Source: Candidatus Riflebacteria bacterium HGW-Riflebacteria-1 (GTDB taxonomy: Bacteria > Muiribacteriota > Ozemobacteria > Ozemobacterales > Ozemobacteraceae). From it: a stretch of 64,000 nt of DNA. The position numbers and the translations under genes are program-made. The stretch covers positions 124,001-188,000 of the forward strand of contig PGYB01000002.1 of NCBI GenBank assembly GCA_002839445.1, written 5' to 3'. The notes beneath the pieces are model-generated. The model saw only the letters and a list, made by a program, of their open reading frames with translations, did no database searches and was not told the DNA's origin. This document shows positions 27,219-36,056 of the stretch, piece by piece. Each line of letters starts with the position of its first letter. Positions within the stretch are counted from its first letter, which is position 1.

Positions 27219-27244
27219 CCGGCAGGAGCAACTGCCGGTTTTTT
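27219..27244 (+). terminator. Intrinsic terminator after the amylase gene
   Basis: CCGGCAG (27219-27225) pairs with CTGCCGG (27232-27238) and is followed by TTTTTT, 70 bases after the amylase stop. Confidence 0.82.
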
Positions 27245-27471
27245 ATTTGGCGGATTCGCGGGCCGCTTTGCTAAGGCGAAGCAGGGCAGGTGAGAGCGAT
27301 TACGATTACGACGCGCAGGATGCGCTAGTGCCAGGGCGCCCGAGGATTTGGCTGCTCTTTAGGTGGCTCTTATATGGCCTTTAGCCGTTAGAGCAGTCTA
27401 TCCCGAAGGGCTCCCCGGGTCGGCGCGCCCAGGTGCGAGAACGAGCACGAGATGAATAGAAAGCAAAGTGC
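27245..27471. other. Non-coding stretch with no identified element
   Basis: Between the amylase terminator and the promoter of the next gene lie about 230 bases without a credible frame. The stretch is GC-rich around 27330-27440 and has several short self-complementary patches (for example CCCGGG and GGCGCGCC). I could not fold it into a tRNA or a known riboswitch. Confidence 0.4.
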
Positions 27472-27500
27472 TTTACAAAGAAATTTTAATGGGCTATATA
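27472..27500 (+). promoter_or_regulatory. Sigma-70-type promoter of the FTCD gene
   Basis: TTTACA (27472-27477) and TATATA (27495-27500) are separated by 17 bases, 67 bases before the start codon of the FTCD gene. Confidence 0.55.
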
Positions 27501-27567
27501 GGCTGTAACAGCGCAAAATTGCCAAAGTTTATGGCTTTTTCATTTAACACAAGATAAAGGAATGAAC

Positions 27568-29190
27568 ATGAAAAAGATCGTTGAATGTGTACCTAATTTT
27601 TCTGAAGGCCGCGATCAGGCTATTATCGACGCGATTTCAGATGCGATTCGCAGTGTAAAGGGCGTGACCCTGCTCGATGTCGATCCTGGTAAATCCACTA
27701 ACCGAACGGTTTATACCTTTGTCGGCGACCCGGAAGCAATTATCGAAGGCGCACTGGCTTCGGCAAGAGTAGCCAGAAAACTTATCGATATGACGACGCA
27801 GACCGGAGAACATCCGCGTATGGGCGCTATGGATGTATGCCCGTTCGTTCCGGTTGCCAACGTGAGCATGGAAGAGTGCGTTGAAATTTCTAAGAAATTC
27901 GCTGAGCGCGCAGCTGCCGAGCTTGAAGTGCCGTTCTACCTTTATGAATACTCTCAGGACAAAGATTATCGCAAAAAGCTTCCGCAGATTCGCAAGGGTG
28001 AATACGAAGCTCTTCCTGAGAAGATCGTCCAACCTGACTGGAAGCCAGACTACGGTCCGGCAAAATTCGTGCCGAGCTGGGGCGCCACGGTTACCGGCGC
28101 GCGATTCTTTTTGGTCGCCTACAATGTAAACATTCTCGGCACCAGTAATCAGGCGCATAGAATTGCTCTTGACCTGCGCGAAGCTGGTCGCAGCCCGAGC
28201 GAGCCCGGGCGATTCAAGGAACTCAAGGGCCTGGGCTGGTTTGTTGATGAATACAACATGGCGCAGTGCTCGTTCAACCTGAACAATTTTAACGTTACCA
28301 CGCCGCATGAGGTTTACGAAGCGGTCAAGGAAGAAGCTGCCAAAATCGGCGTCGGCGTTGCCGGTTCTGAGCTGGTCGGGCTGATTCCGCTTGAGGCAAT
28401 GTTGAAAGCTGCTGACTATTATATCGAACGCGAGAATCTCTTTATTCTCGACGAAGACCAGAAGATAAAGCTGGTTATCGACCGGCTCGGGCTCAATTCC
28501 GTAGCGCAGTTCAAACCGGCAGAGCGCATTATTGAATACATCACCCGTGAAGAGCCCAATGAGCCGCTGGCCAATATGAGTACCCGCAAGTTTATCGAAG
28601 CAATCAACGCGCGAACTTCCGCACCTGGCGGCGGCAGCGCTTCTGCAGCGATCGCGGCGATTGGTGCCGGTCTTGGCGCAATGGTTGCCAAACTTACCTA
28701 TGGTGTGCGCAAATTTGAGCATCTCGAAGGCCGGTTGCGCAAGGTTATTCCGGTTCTGCATGAGGCAGCGCTTGGTCTGGTACCGATGATCGATGCCGAC
28801 ACCAATGCTTTCAACGATTACGTAGAAGCCATGCGTTTGCCGCAGGGCAGCGACGAAGAAAAGAAACACCGCGTCGAACAGATGGAACTGGGGCTTAAAA
28901 AGGCAATAGAAGTGCCCCTGCAGACCATGCGTATTGGTGACAAAGCCTGGGAAGGCATGTTGGAAGCAGCGACAATCGGCAACATTGCTTCAAAATCAGA
29001 CGTGCAGGTTGGTGCGCGTGCTCTCGAAACCGGTATCTGGGGCGCTTATCAGAATGTCATGATCAACGTTGCCGGTATCAAGGACAGCAAGTTCGTGTCA
29101 GAGAAAACCGGCGAAGCTGAAAAGCTCAAAGAGCGCGCCGCAAAGTTCTGTGCAGAAATTCAGGAATTAATCGAAAAGCGCAAAGAGTAA
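27568..29190 (+). CDS. Bifunctional glutamate formimidoyltransferase / formimidoyl-THF cyclodeaminase
   Basis: The 540-residue protein joins two enzymes. Residues 1-320 are the formimidoyltransferase, beginning with the hallmark VECVPNFSEGRD and containing HPRMGAMDVCPFVP. Residues about 340-540 are the cyclodeaminase, with FIEAINARTSAPGGGSASA and an all-helical body ending in coiled, charged residues. Together they move the formimino group of formiminoglutamate to tetrahydrofolate and release ammonia, giving 5,10-methenyl-THF at the end of histidine degradation. Fusion order is as in animals. ATG 27568 is chosen because AAAGGA lies 6 bases before it; an ATG two codons upstream is too close. 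No other hut gene is nearby. Confidence 0.93.
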   Translation: MKKIVECVPNFSEGRDQAIIDAISDAIRSVKGVTLLDVDPGKSTNRTVYTFVGDPEAIIEGALASARVARKLIDMTTQTGEHPRMGAMDVCPFVPVANVSMEECVEISKKFAERAAAELEVPFYLYEYSQDKDYRKKLPQIRKGEYEALPEKIVQPDWKPDYGPAKFVPSWGATVTGARFFLVAYNVNILGTSNQAHRIALDLREAGRSPSEPGRFKELKGLGWFVDEYNMAQCSFNLNNFNVTTPHEVYEAVKEEAAKIGVGVAGSELVGLIPLEAMLKAADYYIERENLFILDEDQKIKLVIDRLGLNSVAQFKPAERIIEYITREEPNEPLANMSTRKFIEAINARTSAPGGGSASAAIAAIGAGLGAMVAKLTYGVRKFEHLEGRLRKVIPVLHEAALGLVPMIDADTNAFNDYVEAMRLPQGSDEEKKHRVEQMELGLKKAIEVPLQTMRIGDKAWEGMLEAATIGNIASKSDVQVGARALETGIWGAYQNVMINVAGIKDSKFVSEKTGEAEKLKERAAKFCAEIQELIEKRKE

Positions 29191-29212
29191 GCAGTATTCT
29201 GGTATTTATCAG

Positions 29213-29244
29213 GAAGCGGTTTGCCGACAGCAAACCGCTTCTTT
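29213..29244. terminator. Hairpin terminator between convergent genes
   Basis: GAAGCGGTTTGC (29213-29224) pairs perfectly with GCAAACCGCTTC (29230-29241) and is followed by TTT. It lies between the FTCD gene and the convergent HEAT-repeat gene and could serve both. Confidence 0.75.
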
Positions 29245-29281
29245 AACATACGAGAACCAGCAATTTCAATGCAACAGAGGA

Positions 29282-30895
29282 CTAAGGCTGTAGCTGCTGC
29301 AGTATTGCAAGGGTGCTGTTGATGCCGCTTATTTTCATCTGGAATTTCAACCCCCAGAAATGAAACAGATTGATGAGCATGAGTATGGCAAGACAGACTA
29401 CTGTCGCGGTAAAAAGCCGCTTATTTGGGCTTTCGTAAGGCGTTTTCGATGGCAGCCATTTGTTCAGCTTCATGATCAGCAATGTCATCAGTGAGACCAT
29501 CGCAAAAATAGCCAGCTCAAAACGGCTCTGCCGGCTGGCCATGTCGGCCAGTGCCTGTGGCAGGCGCAGGCCTTCGCTGCCAAGCTTGCTGATCAGGCCA
29601 AAGGTCATTGACAGCTCATCCTGAGTTACCTGGTGAATAACAATCGCGCCAATCGCAAAAAACCAGGCAAACACGGTTTCCGGCGGGGCCTTTTCGATTT
29701 TGCCGAGCCGGTTGATCTGCTGGTTGTTCCAGGTCAGCCACAGGCCCATGAGTGTTGGCAATACCATGAGTCGCGTATTGCCCCAGGCCAGTGAGCTTAC
29801 GAAGCCCATGGAAAGGGCTGTCTTCTGTATGCTGGTGCGAGTTTTTTCGTGCGATAATAAGGTTACTGCTGAGATGATGAGAAAGAACAGTGAAAGCAGC
29901 TGTTTGTGCCCGGGATCGGCGAGAAGCAGCAAAGCAAAGCCGAGGCCGAGAAAGAAGGCCATCAAAAAAAGGTCGCGGCGCGGGTCTGGTGCCTCAACAT
30001 CTTCTTTCTTCATCAGGCCGGCCAACTCTCTCTCATCCGCCGATTGCGGCATTATGTCGAGAGTTTTCATGCGCACAGTCGCGTATCTTGAGTGCTGAGC
30101 GATTTCGAGGAGCTCGGCAAGATTAGAGGGCCTGATGGTGCGCAACAGGTAGACACCTGAATCCTGCAGTGCAATGTTCGAACTTTTTACCATCTCGGCG
30201 ATATGGCTTTCGGCCAGTTTTGGCGAGTATTTATGCAGCCCTTTTACCGCGTTGGCGCGGATACGGTTATCAGAAGAGGTAGCAAAATCGACGAGTTTGT
30301 CTTCGATTTCGGGACGATTATATTCACACAGCGATTCGAGGGCGTTGGCAACGATTCGCGGATCTTCGTGAGCAAGAAAATCTTCGAGAACATCTGGAAT
30401 GCGCGGGTCGTCAATGCGACTGATAACGCGCACCAGGTATGAAATCTTGTATTCGTCCTTTTCCTTGAGCAGATATTCCAGAAGTGGGGTGGCAAGGGAA
30501 GCGTCGCCACTTTCAGTAAGTCTTTCCATGGCCTCGAATACGACATATCTACTGCCCAGACGCATTTTGTGGAGAAGTATCTGCTGAGTTGTCAGAATCT
30601 CGCCATCGGTAAGTTCCAGTTTGAATGGCTTTTCCTCTTTGGCGCCAGATTCAATTTCAGGAAAACAGTCAAAGAAATGATTGCGGGTTTTGCGTGCAAA
30701 ATACCTGACCTGCGTGTCGTGGTGTACCACTGACTCGTTAATCATTGGCATCAGCTGCTGCGCGAATTCGAGCGAAATTGAATTCTGCTGACAGAGAAAA
30801 TCCAGCGCTATCAGCTTTTCTTCTGAGCGCTCAGACTTGAGAGAGCCTGTCAGTGTTTCATGCCAGTTCTGTGGTATTGAATTGGTGTTTGCCAT
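29282..30895 (-). CDS. HEAT-repeat membrane protein of unknown function
   Basis: Residues about 1-310 are soluble helical repeats of HEAT/armadillo type (for example LLEYLLKEKDEYKISYLVRV, VLEDFLAHEDPRIVANALES, VDFATSSDNRIRANAVKGL). From about residue 320 come around seven hydrophobic segments (such as LFLMAFFLGLGFALLLLA and LLSLFFLIISAVTLLS), so a cytoplasmic scaffold appears tethered to an integral membrane domain. No enzyme motif is seen. ATG 30895 (MANTNS) is preferred over a GTG five codons upstream because AGAGAAA sits at a suitable distance. It is divergent from the KdsD-type gene. Confidence 0.72.
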   Translation of the reverse strand: MANTNSIPQNWHETLTGSLKSERSEEKLIALDFLCQQNSISLEFAQQLMPMINESVVHHDTQVRYFARKTRNHFFDCFPEIESGAKEEKPFKLELTDGEILTTQQILLHKMRLGSRYVVFEAMERLTESGDASLATPLLEYLLKEKDEYKISYLVRVISRIDDPRIPDVLEDFLAHEDPRIVANALESLCEYNRPEIEDKLVDFATSSDNRIRANAVKGLHKYSPKLAESHIAEMVKSSNIALQDSGVYLLRTIRPSNLAELLEIAQHSRYATVRMKTLDIMPQSADERELAGLMKKEDVEAPDPRRDLFLMAFFLGLGFALLLLADPGHKQLLSLFFLIISAVTLLSHEKTRTSIQKTALSMGFVSSLAWGNTRLMVLPTLMGLWLTWNNQQINRLGKIEKAPPETVFAWFFAIGAIVIHQVTQDELSMTFGLISKLGSEGLRLPQALADMASRQSRFELAIFAMVSLMTLLIMKLNKWLPSKTPYESPNKRLFTATVVCLAILMLINLFHFWGLKFQMKISGINSTLAILQQLQP

Positions 30896-31034
30896 AATTT
30901 CTCTGGGCACTGATTATACAATATCCGAACAGAAATTGCGAAACAAATTGCCGGCATTGGCTCGCGCAGCCTCTTCTTTGTGGTATGATGGGCACGCGAA
31001 TAATTGTCGCCAATTTCTGTTAAGGTGCTTCGAC

Positions 31035-32000
31035 ATGAATCAAAATCCGCTTACTTCAGCAAAGAACATACTTGAAATTGAAATCAGGGCTTTGCAGGCC
31101 GCCGCCGAGAACCTTGGCGACGAACTGGTCAAGGCCGTGGATCTTATTTTGACCAGTCCAGGCCGCATCATTGTCAGTGGTATGGGTAAATCAGGTCTGG
31201 TCGGCAAAAAGATTTCGTCAACGCTGTCGAGCACTGGCACCGCCTCGTTTTTTCTACACCCGGCCGAGGCTTTGCACGGTGATCTTGGCATGATAAGAGA
31301 GCGCGATATTGCGCTGCTGCTTTCGAATTCAGGTGAGACCGAAGAAATGGTCCGTCTGATACCTTTTTTACGGCGTGTTGGCGCCGGTATTATCGCTTTG
31401 GTTGGCAATCTTGATTCAACCATGGCGCGCATGTCTGACGTGGTAATTAACGCCAGTGTCGAGCGCGAGGCCTGCCCGATGAATCTGGCACCGACCAGTT
31501 CGACTACTGTTGCCATGGCTCTTGGCGACGCACTTGCCGGGGCCCTGGTTGAAGCGCGTGGCTTTAAGGAAAAAGATTTTGCCCGGCTGCACCCCTCAGG
31601 GAGCCTTGGCCGCCGTTTTCTCATCGTTCGCGACCTCATGCATTCCGGCTCATCTGTGCCAAAGGTTGCTCCGGAAAGCCTGTTGCGCGATTCGATCGTG
31701 CAGATGTCACGCGGCGGTTTTGGCGCGCTGGTTGTCTGCGGCGCCGATGAAAAGCTGCTGGGAGTATTCACTGATGGCGATCTGCGTCGCTATTTTGAGC
31801 GCAGTGCCGCCTGCAATCTCGATGTGCCGATAAGTCAGGTAATGACTGCCAACCCGCGCCACACTTTTCCCGACCGCCTGGCCATGGAAGCCCTCAAAAG
31901 CATGGAAGACAAGTCGATTACCTCACTGCCAGTCGTCGAGAACGAAAAGGTTGTCGGCTTTCTGCACCTGCACGACATCTTACGCGCCCGCCTGGTGTGA
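31035..32000 (+). CDS. kdsD: D-arabinose 5-phosphate isomerase, KdsD/KpsF family
   Basis: The 321-residue protein has an N-terminal SIS domain (GRIIVSGMGKSGLVGKKIS, FLHPAEALHGDLGMI, LLLSNSGETEEM, and the PTSST loop) and two C-terminal CBS domains from about residue 205. This is the architecture of arabinose-5-phosphate isomerases that make the Kdo precursor for lipopolysaccharide, or capsule in KpsF. AAGGTG lies 7 bases before ATG 31035; longer readings overlap the divergent gene's start. Its presence argues for a Kdo-type outer membrane. Confidence 0.9.
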   Translation: MNQNPLTSAKNILEIEIRALQAAAENLGDELVKAVDLILTSPGRIIVSGMGKSGLVGKKISSTLSSTGTASFFLHPAEALHGDLGMIRERDIALLLSNSGETEEMVRLIPFLRRVGAGIIALVGNLDSTMARMSDVVINASVEREACPMNLAPTSSTTVAMALGDALAGALVEARGFKEKDFARLHPSGSLGRRFLIVRDLMHSGSSVPKVAPESLLRDSIVQMSRGGFGALVVCGADEKLLGVFTDGDLRRYFERSAACNLDVPISQVMTANPRHTFPDRLAMEALKSMEDKSITSLPVVENEKVVGFLHLHDILRARLV

Positions 32001-32036
32001 TTGAATAGCTGCTTCTGGCATTCTTGTGCAAATGAG

Positions 32037-32068
32037 TGTAACCAGACGCCGGTATATGACAATATAAT
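32037..32068 (+). promoter_or_regulatory. ECF-type promoter motif, site F (pilin set 1 - sigma operon)
   Basis: TGTAACC (32037-32043), 15 bases, then ACAATATAAT (32059-32068), 28 bases before the first pilin-like gene. It shares the TGTAACC-N15-ACAA pattern with five other sites in the window. A TATAAT is embedded in it, so a sigma-70 role is also possible. Confidence 0.55.
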
Positions 32069-32095
32069 AGATAGCTTTACTGGTGAGGTGCCGTT

Positions 32096-32506
32096 TTGAG
32101 CTTGAGAGATGACAGCCGGATCGGGTTTGGAATAATCGAGGTTCTGTTCGGAATTGTGCTGCTGTCTGTCTGTTTGTTGCCGCTGCTGCACCACCTGACC
32201 GCTACCGGGCCGTTGATCCGCGAGGCCGCGATAAAGGAAGCCGCGTCAACCATCAATACCAGTTATCTTGAGACCTACCGAAGTCAGCCATATCAGAGAT
32301 TAAAGCTGCTGACGGGCCTGTCTGAGCTTACCATACCGGCAGCTCTTCGGGCCCAACTGAGCACGAAGCTTTCGATTGTTGAGATTATTCCCGATCGCCT
32401 GCTCAGCATCACGGTTACTACTTCATTTTCAGATTCTTCTGTCACGCCACAGTCGTTAGCTACCATGATCGCCAATCATCATCCCTTCAGCGGAGTCATG
32501 AAATGA
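32096..32506 (+). CDS. Prepilin-like protein, PilV type (set 1)
   Basis: The N-terminus is a class III (prepilin peptidase) signal: a short hydrophilic leader, then G-FGIIE at about residues 10-15, where cleavage after Gly leaves Phe and Glu at position +5, followed by the hydrophobic stalk VLFGIVLLSVCLLPLL. The 136-residue size and place as first gene of a V-W-X set fit minor pilin PilV or GspI-like pseudopilins. TTG is used as start, with GAGGTG upstream. It overlaps the next gene by four bases. Confidence 0.7.
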   Translation: MSLRDDSRIGFGIIEVLFGIVLLSVCLLPLLHHLTATGPLIREAAIKEAASTINTSYLETYRSQPYQRLKLLTGLSELTIPAALRAQLSTKLSIVEIIPDRLLSITVTTSFSDSSVTPQSLATMIANHHPFSGVMK

Positions 32507-33105
32507 TGAGAAAAGGCTTTTCGCTGACGGAAATGGCCATTGCGGCAGGTCTGCTGGTAGCGCTGCTGTTCGTGCTGATGCAGCTGTTTTCATTTGCGTC
32601 TTCTTATATGAGTTTCGGCATGGCGAAACTCGATCAGACTTCTCGTCTTCGCCTGGCAGTCGAATCTCTCAAAATCGACATCAGAGAAGCCGGATCGGAT
32701 ATTGCCGTAGCCGATAGCGGCCGAACCCTGAAAATCGGCAGGTTCGCCAGTGCCGCAGGCCTGCCTGCCTATGACAACGATGGTATGCCTGAGCATGACG
32801 AGTTCACTGAGTATCGCTTCGTGACATCAGGAAATGCTTCTGGTGCAGGTATTCTATACCGAAACAGACGAATACTGATGGATGATGTTCGCAACGTCGA
32901 ATTTGCTCTGCACCAGGAAACGGTAAATGAAGTTCAGCTGGTAAGAGTGGTTACAACCTTCGAACAGCAGTCGCAGAAAGGTGAACTTTTTAAGACAGTG
33001 CTGCATTTGTCGCCCCGGCATCTTGCGAGCTGGGTCCGGGATCCTTTCTGGACTTCAGTCAGCAATGACCGGCGCTTCAAGTATCAGTTCGGTGCCAGGC
33101 CATGA
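32503..33105 (+). CDS. Prepilin-like protein, PilW type (set 1)
   Basis: A prepilin signal MMRKG-FSLTEMAIAAGLLVALL opens this 200-residue protein, with Glu at +5 after the Gly. Such PilW/GspJ-like minor pilins form, with V- and X-type partners, the priming or tip complex of type IV pili or type II secretion pseudopili. The globular part (residues 60-200) has no closer assignment. It overlaps both neighbours by four bases, a tightly coupled operon. Confidence 0.72.
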   Translation: MMRKGFSLTEMAIAAGLLVALLFVLMQLFSFASSYMSFGMAKLDQTSRLRLAVESLKIDIREAGSDIAVADSGRTLKIGRFASAAGLPAYDNDGMPEHDEFTEYRFVTSGNASGAGILYRNRRILMDDVRNVEFALHQETVNEVQLVRVVTTFEQQSQKGELFKTVLHLSPRHLASWVRDPFWTSVSNDRRFKYQFGARP

Positions 33106-34265
33106 AAATACCGGTAGCATCGAGTCGTCAGGCGCAGGCCTTGGTGGCATTAGTTCTGGGTTTGTCGACTGTTGTCCTGATTTTTATATTTCTCTTTTAC
33201 AACCGTTACCGTGAATCTGCGTGGCTTCTGAAACATGCGCAGGATAATGAGGAATCATTTTTTGCCGCTGAGGGCGCGATAGAAGAGGCAGTTGCCAGTC
33301 TGCGCCAGGGTGCTAATACACCCGGGTCGCCATCTTATGAGTTTCTGCGCGTAAAGGGCGATCAGCGACTTGCGATTGATCTTACGCATACCCAGAATCT
33401 GCTTTCGGCAACCTATGCCGGCAGATTCAAACAGGTTGCGGCTCAGGTCGAGATTCTCGATCTCAAGCCGGTTCAGGCGGATCCAGTTGCCGATTCGGCC
33501 GATCGCACAGGCCATATTCGTATTTCGACCCAGGCTTCGGTTGGTGCTGGAAGTTCCAGTGTCTCTGCTGTTTTTCAGATCAGAATTCTTGATATGGCCA
33601 TTCCGAAGCCGCTGAGCCATTACGATATCGTATTCAACCTTGACGAATCATTGGTAGGAGCCAGTTGGCAGAAAGACGGCTCTGTCGAGTTATCGCGGTT
33701 ATCTCGCAGTGAAATCATAACCATAACCAGAGACTGGCGCTACAATCTGCTCGAAAACCAGCAGGTGGTCGAAGCAACCGGCATACCTTTCGCGCCAGGT
33801 CGCGTCTGCCGGCAATTTTCCAGCTGGCAGCAGATGACAGATTTCCTTTCATGGGAAGATAAGGGGTTGTGTTTCTATGGCGATGTCATTTCTGCCGATC
33901 AGCGCGCTCTTAATCTGGCGAACATTAATCTGCTTGGTTTTGGGCGTATATATTCGGTCAGAGCGCCGGTGTATCTCGATGGTATTATTACAGATCCGGA
34001 TTCACAGCTGCTTTTCACTATTCTGCAGAAAGGTGATGTAAATCTGAATCGACTATTTGACCCTGACAAGGCAAAACTGTCGTTTATGATTCCGCATGGG
34101 CTGATGAAAATCAGTAAAGACAGTGGATTCAAGGGATTTGCCTATCTCCGGGGTGAACACATGTCGGAGAGCAGGGAAAGTTTTGTTCCTGACAGTTCTT
34201 TGAAAGAGCGCCGGACAATGGTCGTGATCAGTGGTCAGACAATACTCTGGCAGCGCGGCAGATAA
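33102..34265 (+). CDS. PilX-like pilus-associated protein (set 1)
   Basis: A basic leader with SRQAQALVALVLGLSTVVLIFIF and then a long helix with EESFFAAEGAIEEAVASL match the N-terminus of PilX/GspK-type minor pilins, which lack the Phe-Glu signal but keep the hydrophobic stalk and the AE(G/A)A motif. The 387-residue chain continues with a large beta-rich part that is not recognised. It ends 65 bases before the ECF sigma gene start and probably shares its transcript. Confidence 0.62.
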   Translation: MKIPVASSRQAQALVALVLGLSTVVLIFIFLFYNRYRESAWLLKHAQDNEESFFAAEGAIEEAVASLRQGANTPGSPSYEFLRVKGDQRLAIDLTHTQNLLSATYAGRFKQVAAQVEILDLKPVQADPVADSADRTGHIRISTQASVGAGSSSVSAVFQIRILDMAIPKPLSHYDIVFNLDESLVGASWQKDGSVELSRLSRSEIITITRDWRYNLLENQQVVEATGIPFAPGRVCRQFSSWQQMTDFLSWEDKGLCFYGDVISADQRALNLANINLLGFGRIYSVRAPVYLDGIITDPDSQLLFTILQKGDVNLNRLFDPDKAKLSFMIPHGLMKISKDSGFKGFAYLRGEHMSESRESFVPDSSLKERRTMVVISGQTILWQRGR

Positions 34266-34330
34266 TTGAACTGTTTACATTTTTTTGCGGGGGGCGTAGA
34301 GTGAAAGTGGCGTTGGCAAGAGAGAGAGAG

Positions 34331-34891
34331 ATGAATAAAAGCCGCGAAAACCATGATATTGCTTCTGATGCCCTTCTGGTTAAGAAAATCCTGTCAGGGC
34401 AGCGGGATTCTTTTGCCGACATCGTCAGGCGCTATCAGAACCGGATATACGGCATGGCGCTTTCTTACACCCGCAATCCCGAAGAAGCCCGCGATCTGAC
34501 ACAGGATTCTCTGGTTGCGGTCTATAACAGCCTTGCCCGCTTTGACCAGACGCGTTCACTGACCAACTGGGTGCTGAAAATAGCCGTGTATCATTGTTAC
34601 CAGTATCTGCGAAAAAGCCGGCGGCCGGCGAAAGTTCTCGATCTGCCGGCCGAATTTCCTGATCCGCTCGATGTTCAGGTCAGGGCCGACCAGCGTGAAA
34701 AAGTGCTCAAGGCCTTTGATGGACTTGGCGAAGATCTGAAAATGACAGTCTGGCTGCATTATTTTCTCGAGCGCAGCTGCAAGGAAATTGCAGAAATTCT
34801 TGAGATTTCGCTCGACCTTGTCAAAGTCAGGCTTTTCAGAGCCCGAAAAGTGCTGGGCGAAATTCTTGGTGCTGCCGAGCCAGAGGAATAA
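34331..34891 (+). CDS. RNA polymerase sigma factor, ECF type
   Basis: Region 2 is seen in DSFADIVRRYQNRIYGMALSYTRNPEEARDLTQDSLVAVYNSLARFD, with the core-binding DLTQDSLVAVY (shown here in two overlapping pieces at residues 30-75). Region 4 is seen in VWLHYFLERSCKEIAEIL and LDLVKVRLFRARKVL. Region 3 is lacking, as in ECF sigma factors. ATG 34331 gives 185 residues; an alternative GTG start at 34301 follows a GGGGGG stretch and adds ten. The gene lies between a pilin operon and a FecR-domain gene. The repeated TGTAACC-N15 motif upstream of both suggests they are its targets, including itself. Confidence 0.87.
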   Translation: MNKSRENHDIASDALLVKKILSGQRDSFADIVRRYQNRIYGMALSYTRNPEEARDLTQDSLVAVYNSLARFDQTRSLTNWVLKIAVYHCYQYLRKSRRPAKVLDLPAEFPDPLDVQVRADQREKVLKAFDGLGEDLKMTVWLHYFLERSCKEIAEILEISLDLVKVRLFRARKVLGEILGAAEPEE

Positions 34892-34931
34892 GATGGCCCA
34901 ACGCTTCTATCGGATGAACCATAAAATTTCT

Positions 34932-34965
34932 TGTAACCTTTTGTTCAGTCGGGTGAAATACTAAG
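34932..34965 (+). promoter_or_regulatory. ECF-type promoter motif, site A (FecR - pilin set 2 operon)
   Basis: TTGTAACC (TGTAACC at 34932-34938), 15 bases, then TGAAATACTAAG (34954-34965), 56 bases before the FecR-domain gene. The ACTAAGT end is shared with site D. Confidence 0.6.
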
Positions 34966-35021
34966 TAGAAGCGGTTGTTAGTTTAAGTTCAGTTGAATTT
35001 TACATGATTTCAGGTGAAAAG

Positions 35022-36011
35022 ATGGAACATAAACCGAGCGAAAGCGAACTGTTCGACTACATGGAGGGCAACCTGCCCGCCGAACAGCATGCTGCCGTAA
35101 AAAAATACCTTGAAGCAAATGCTGACAGTCGCTCTGAACTTGCGGCAGCACAGCGCGGCGCTGATAGTCTCGCAAAATTCGAAGTCAATGCATCGGTCGA
35201 TGTGGTTGCTGATGTATTGAAGAAGATCAATGTCGCCCCTTCTTCTACTGGCTATCTGAAATACGTTCTGCTGGTCGCCGGTGTTCTGATTCTGATTGTT
35301 GCCGGGTTGTTTCTTAGGCCGCCTGAACCCGAGGTGCAGACTCCTGCCCCGGTAGTTGTGCCGGCTGTTTCTGAACCTGAAGCGCCCGCTGTTCCGCCGT
35401 TAGTGATTGCACGGACGCCTGAGTCGCCGGTTTATTCTGAAGTGTTTGAGCTGACGTCCGGAGAAGAAAGAACCGTCGAAAATCAGAAGATCGGCACGAT
35501 CAGACTGGCCGGGCCCGGCAGCTATGTCATCAGTGAAGACAACGTTCAGATTGCCCGGGGTCATGCCTTTTTCGAGATCAAACAGCGTGAGAGCGGTAAT
35601 GCTTTTACCGTATCAACCGATGATGCAGAAATAGTGGTTGTCGGAACCTCCTTTGGCGTGATCAAAGAACTGCAGAGCACCGAAGTCGTTCTGGTGCAGG
35701 GCCGTCTACGCATAGAAGCCGCCGGCACAAAACATGACCTCACGAGCTCTTTTACCGCAGTTATCTCTGGCTCAGCTTATGCTGTGGCAAAGATTACCGG
35801 TCAGCAGGCAGCTTTCTGGTCTGATTTCCCGGCCAGTTTGTATCGCTCGCCAGCACCATCAGAGTCTCATACCGGCCCGAAAATACCTGACACTACGCCA
35901 GAACATTCTGAAGGCAACAATGAGCCGGCGTCACATAGTTCTGATGGACACCGCTCTCCACTCGATGTGTTGAATGAATGGTCGGTGCCTAAGTCTGAGC
36001 TTGGTAACTGA
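35022..36011 (+). CDS. FecR-domain membrane protein, candidate anti-sigma factor
   Basis: The first 50 residues (ELFDYMEGNLPAEQHAAVKK, then SRSELAAAQRGADSL) look like the anti-sigma domain of zinc-finger type but without the His/Cys ligands. One membrane helix follows (about residues 79-98). After a Pro-rich linker, residues about 140-260 form a FecR domain (TVENQKIGTIRLAGPGSYVI, ARGHAFFEIKQ, AEIVVVGTSFGV). Lying next to an ECF sigma gene, it is the best candidate for its regulator, with the FecR domain in the periplasm. ATG 35022 follows AGGTGA; an upstream ATG lacks a ribosome-binding site. Confidence 0.75.
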   Translation: MEHKPSESELFDYMEGNLPAEQHAAVKKYLEANADSRSELAAAQRGADSLAKFEVNASVDVVADVLKKINVAPSSTGYLKYVLLVAGVLILIVAGLFLRPPEPEVQTPAPVVVPAVSEPEAPAVPPLVIARTPESPVYSEVFELTSGEERTVENQKIGTIRLAGPGSYVISEDNVQIARGHAFFEIKQRESGNAFTVSTDDAEIVVVGTSFGVIKELQSTEVVLVQGRLRIEAAGTKHDLTSSFTAVISGSAYAVAKITGQQAAFWSDFPASLYRSPAPSESHTGPKIPDTTPEHSEGNNEPASHSSDGHRSPLDVLNEWSVPKSELGN

Positions 36012-36056
36012 TCTGTCTTGCAAGCTTGATTATTTTTTGAAAGGATGTGGCAGGGG

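Noticed and set aside
27300..27450. Possible tRNA or rRNA fragment in the GC-rich spacer
   Set aside because: I could not form a cloverleaf, T-loop or CCA end, nor recognise a conserved rRNA segment.
27637..28869. 410-codon open frame on the minus strand
   Set aside because: It is antisense to the FTCD gene, whose both domains are certain; no motif or ribosome-binding site supports the antisense frame.
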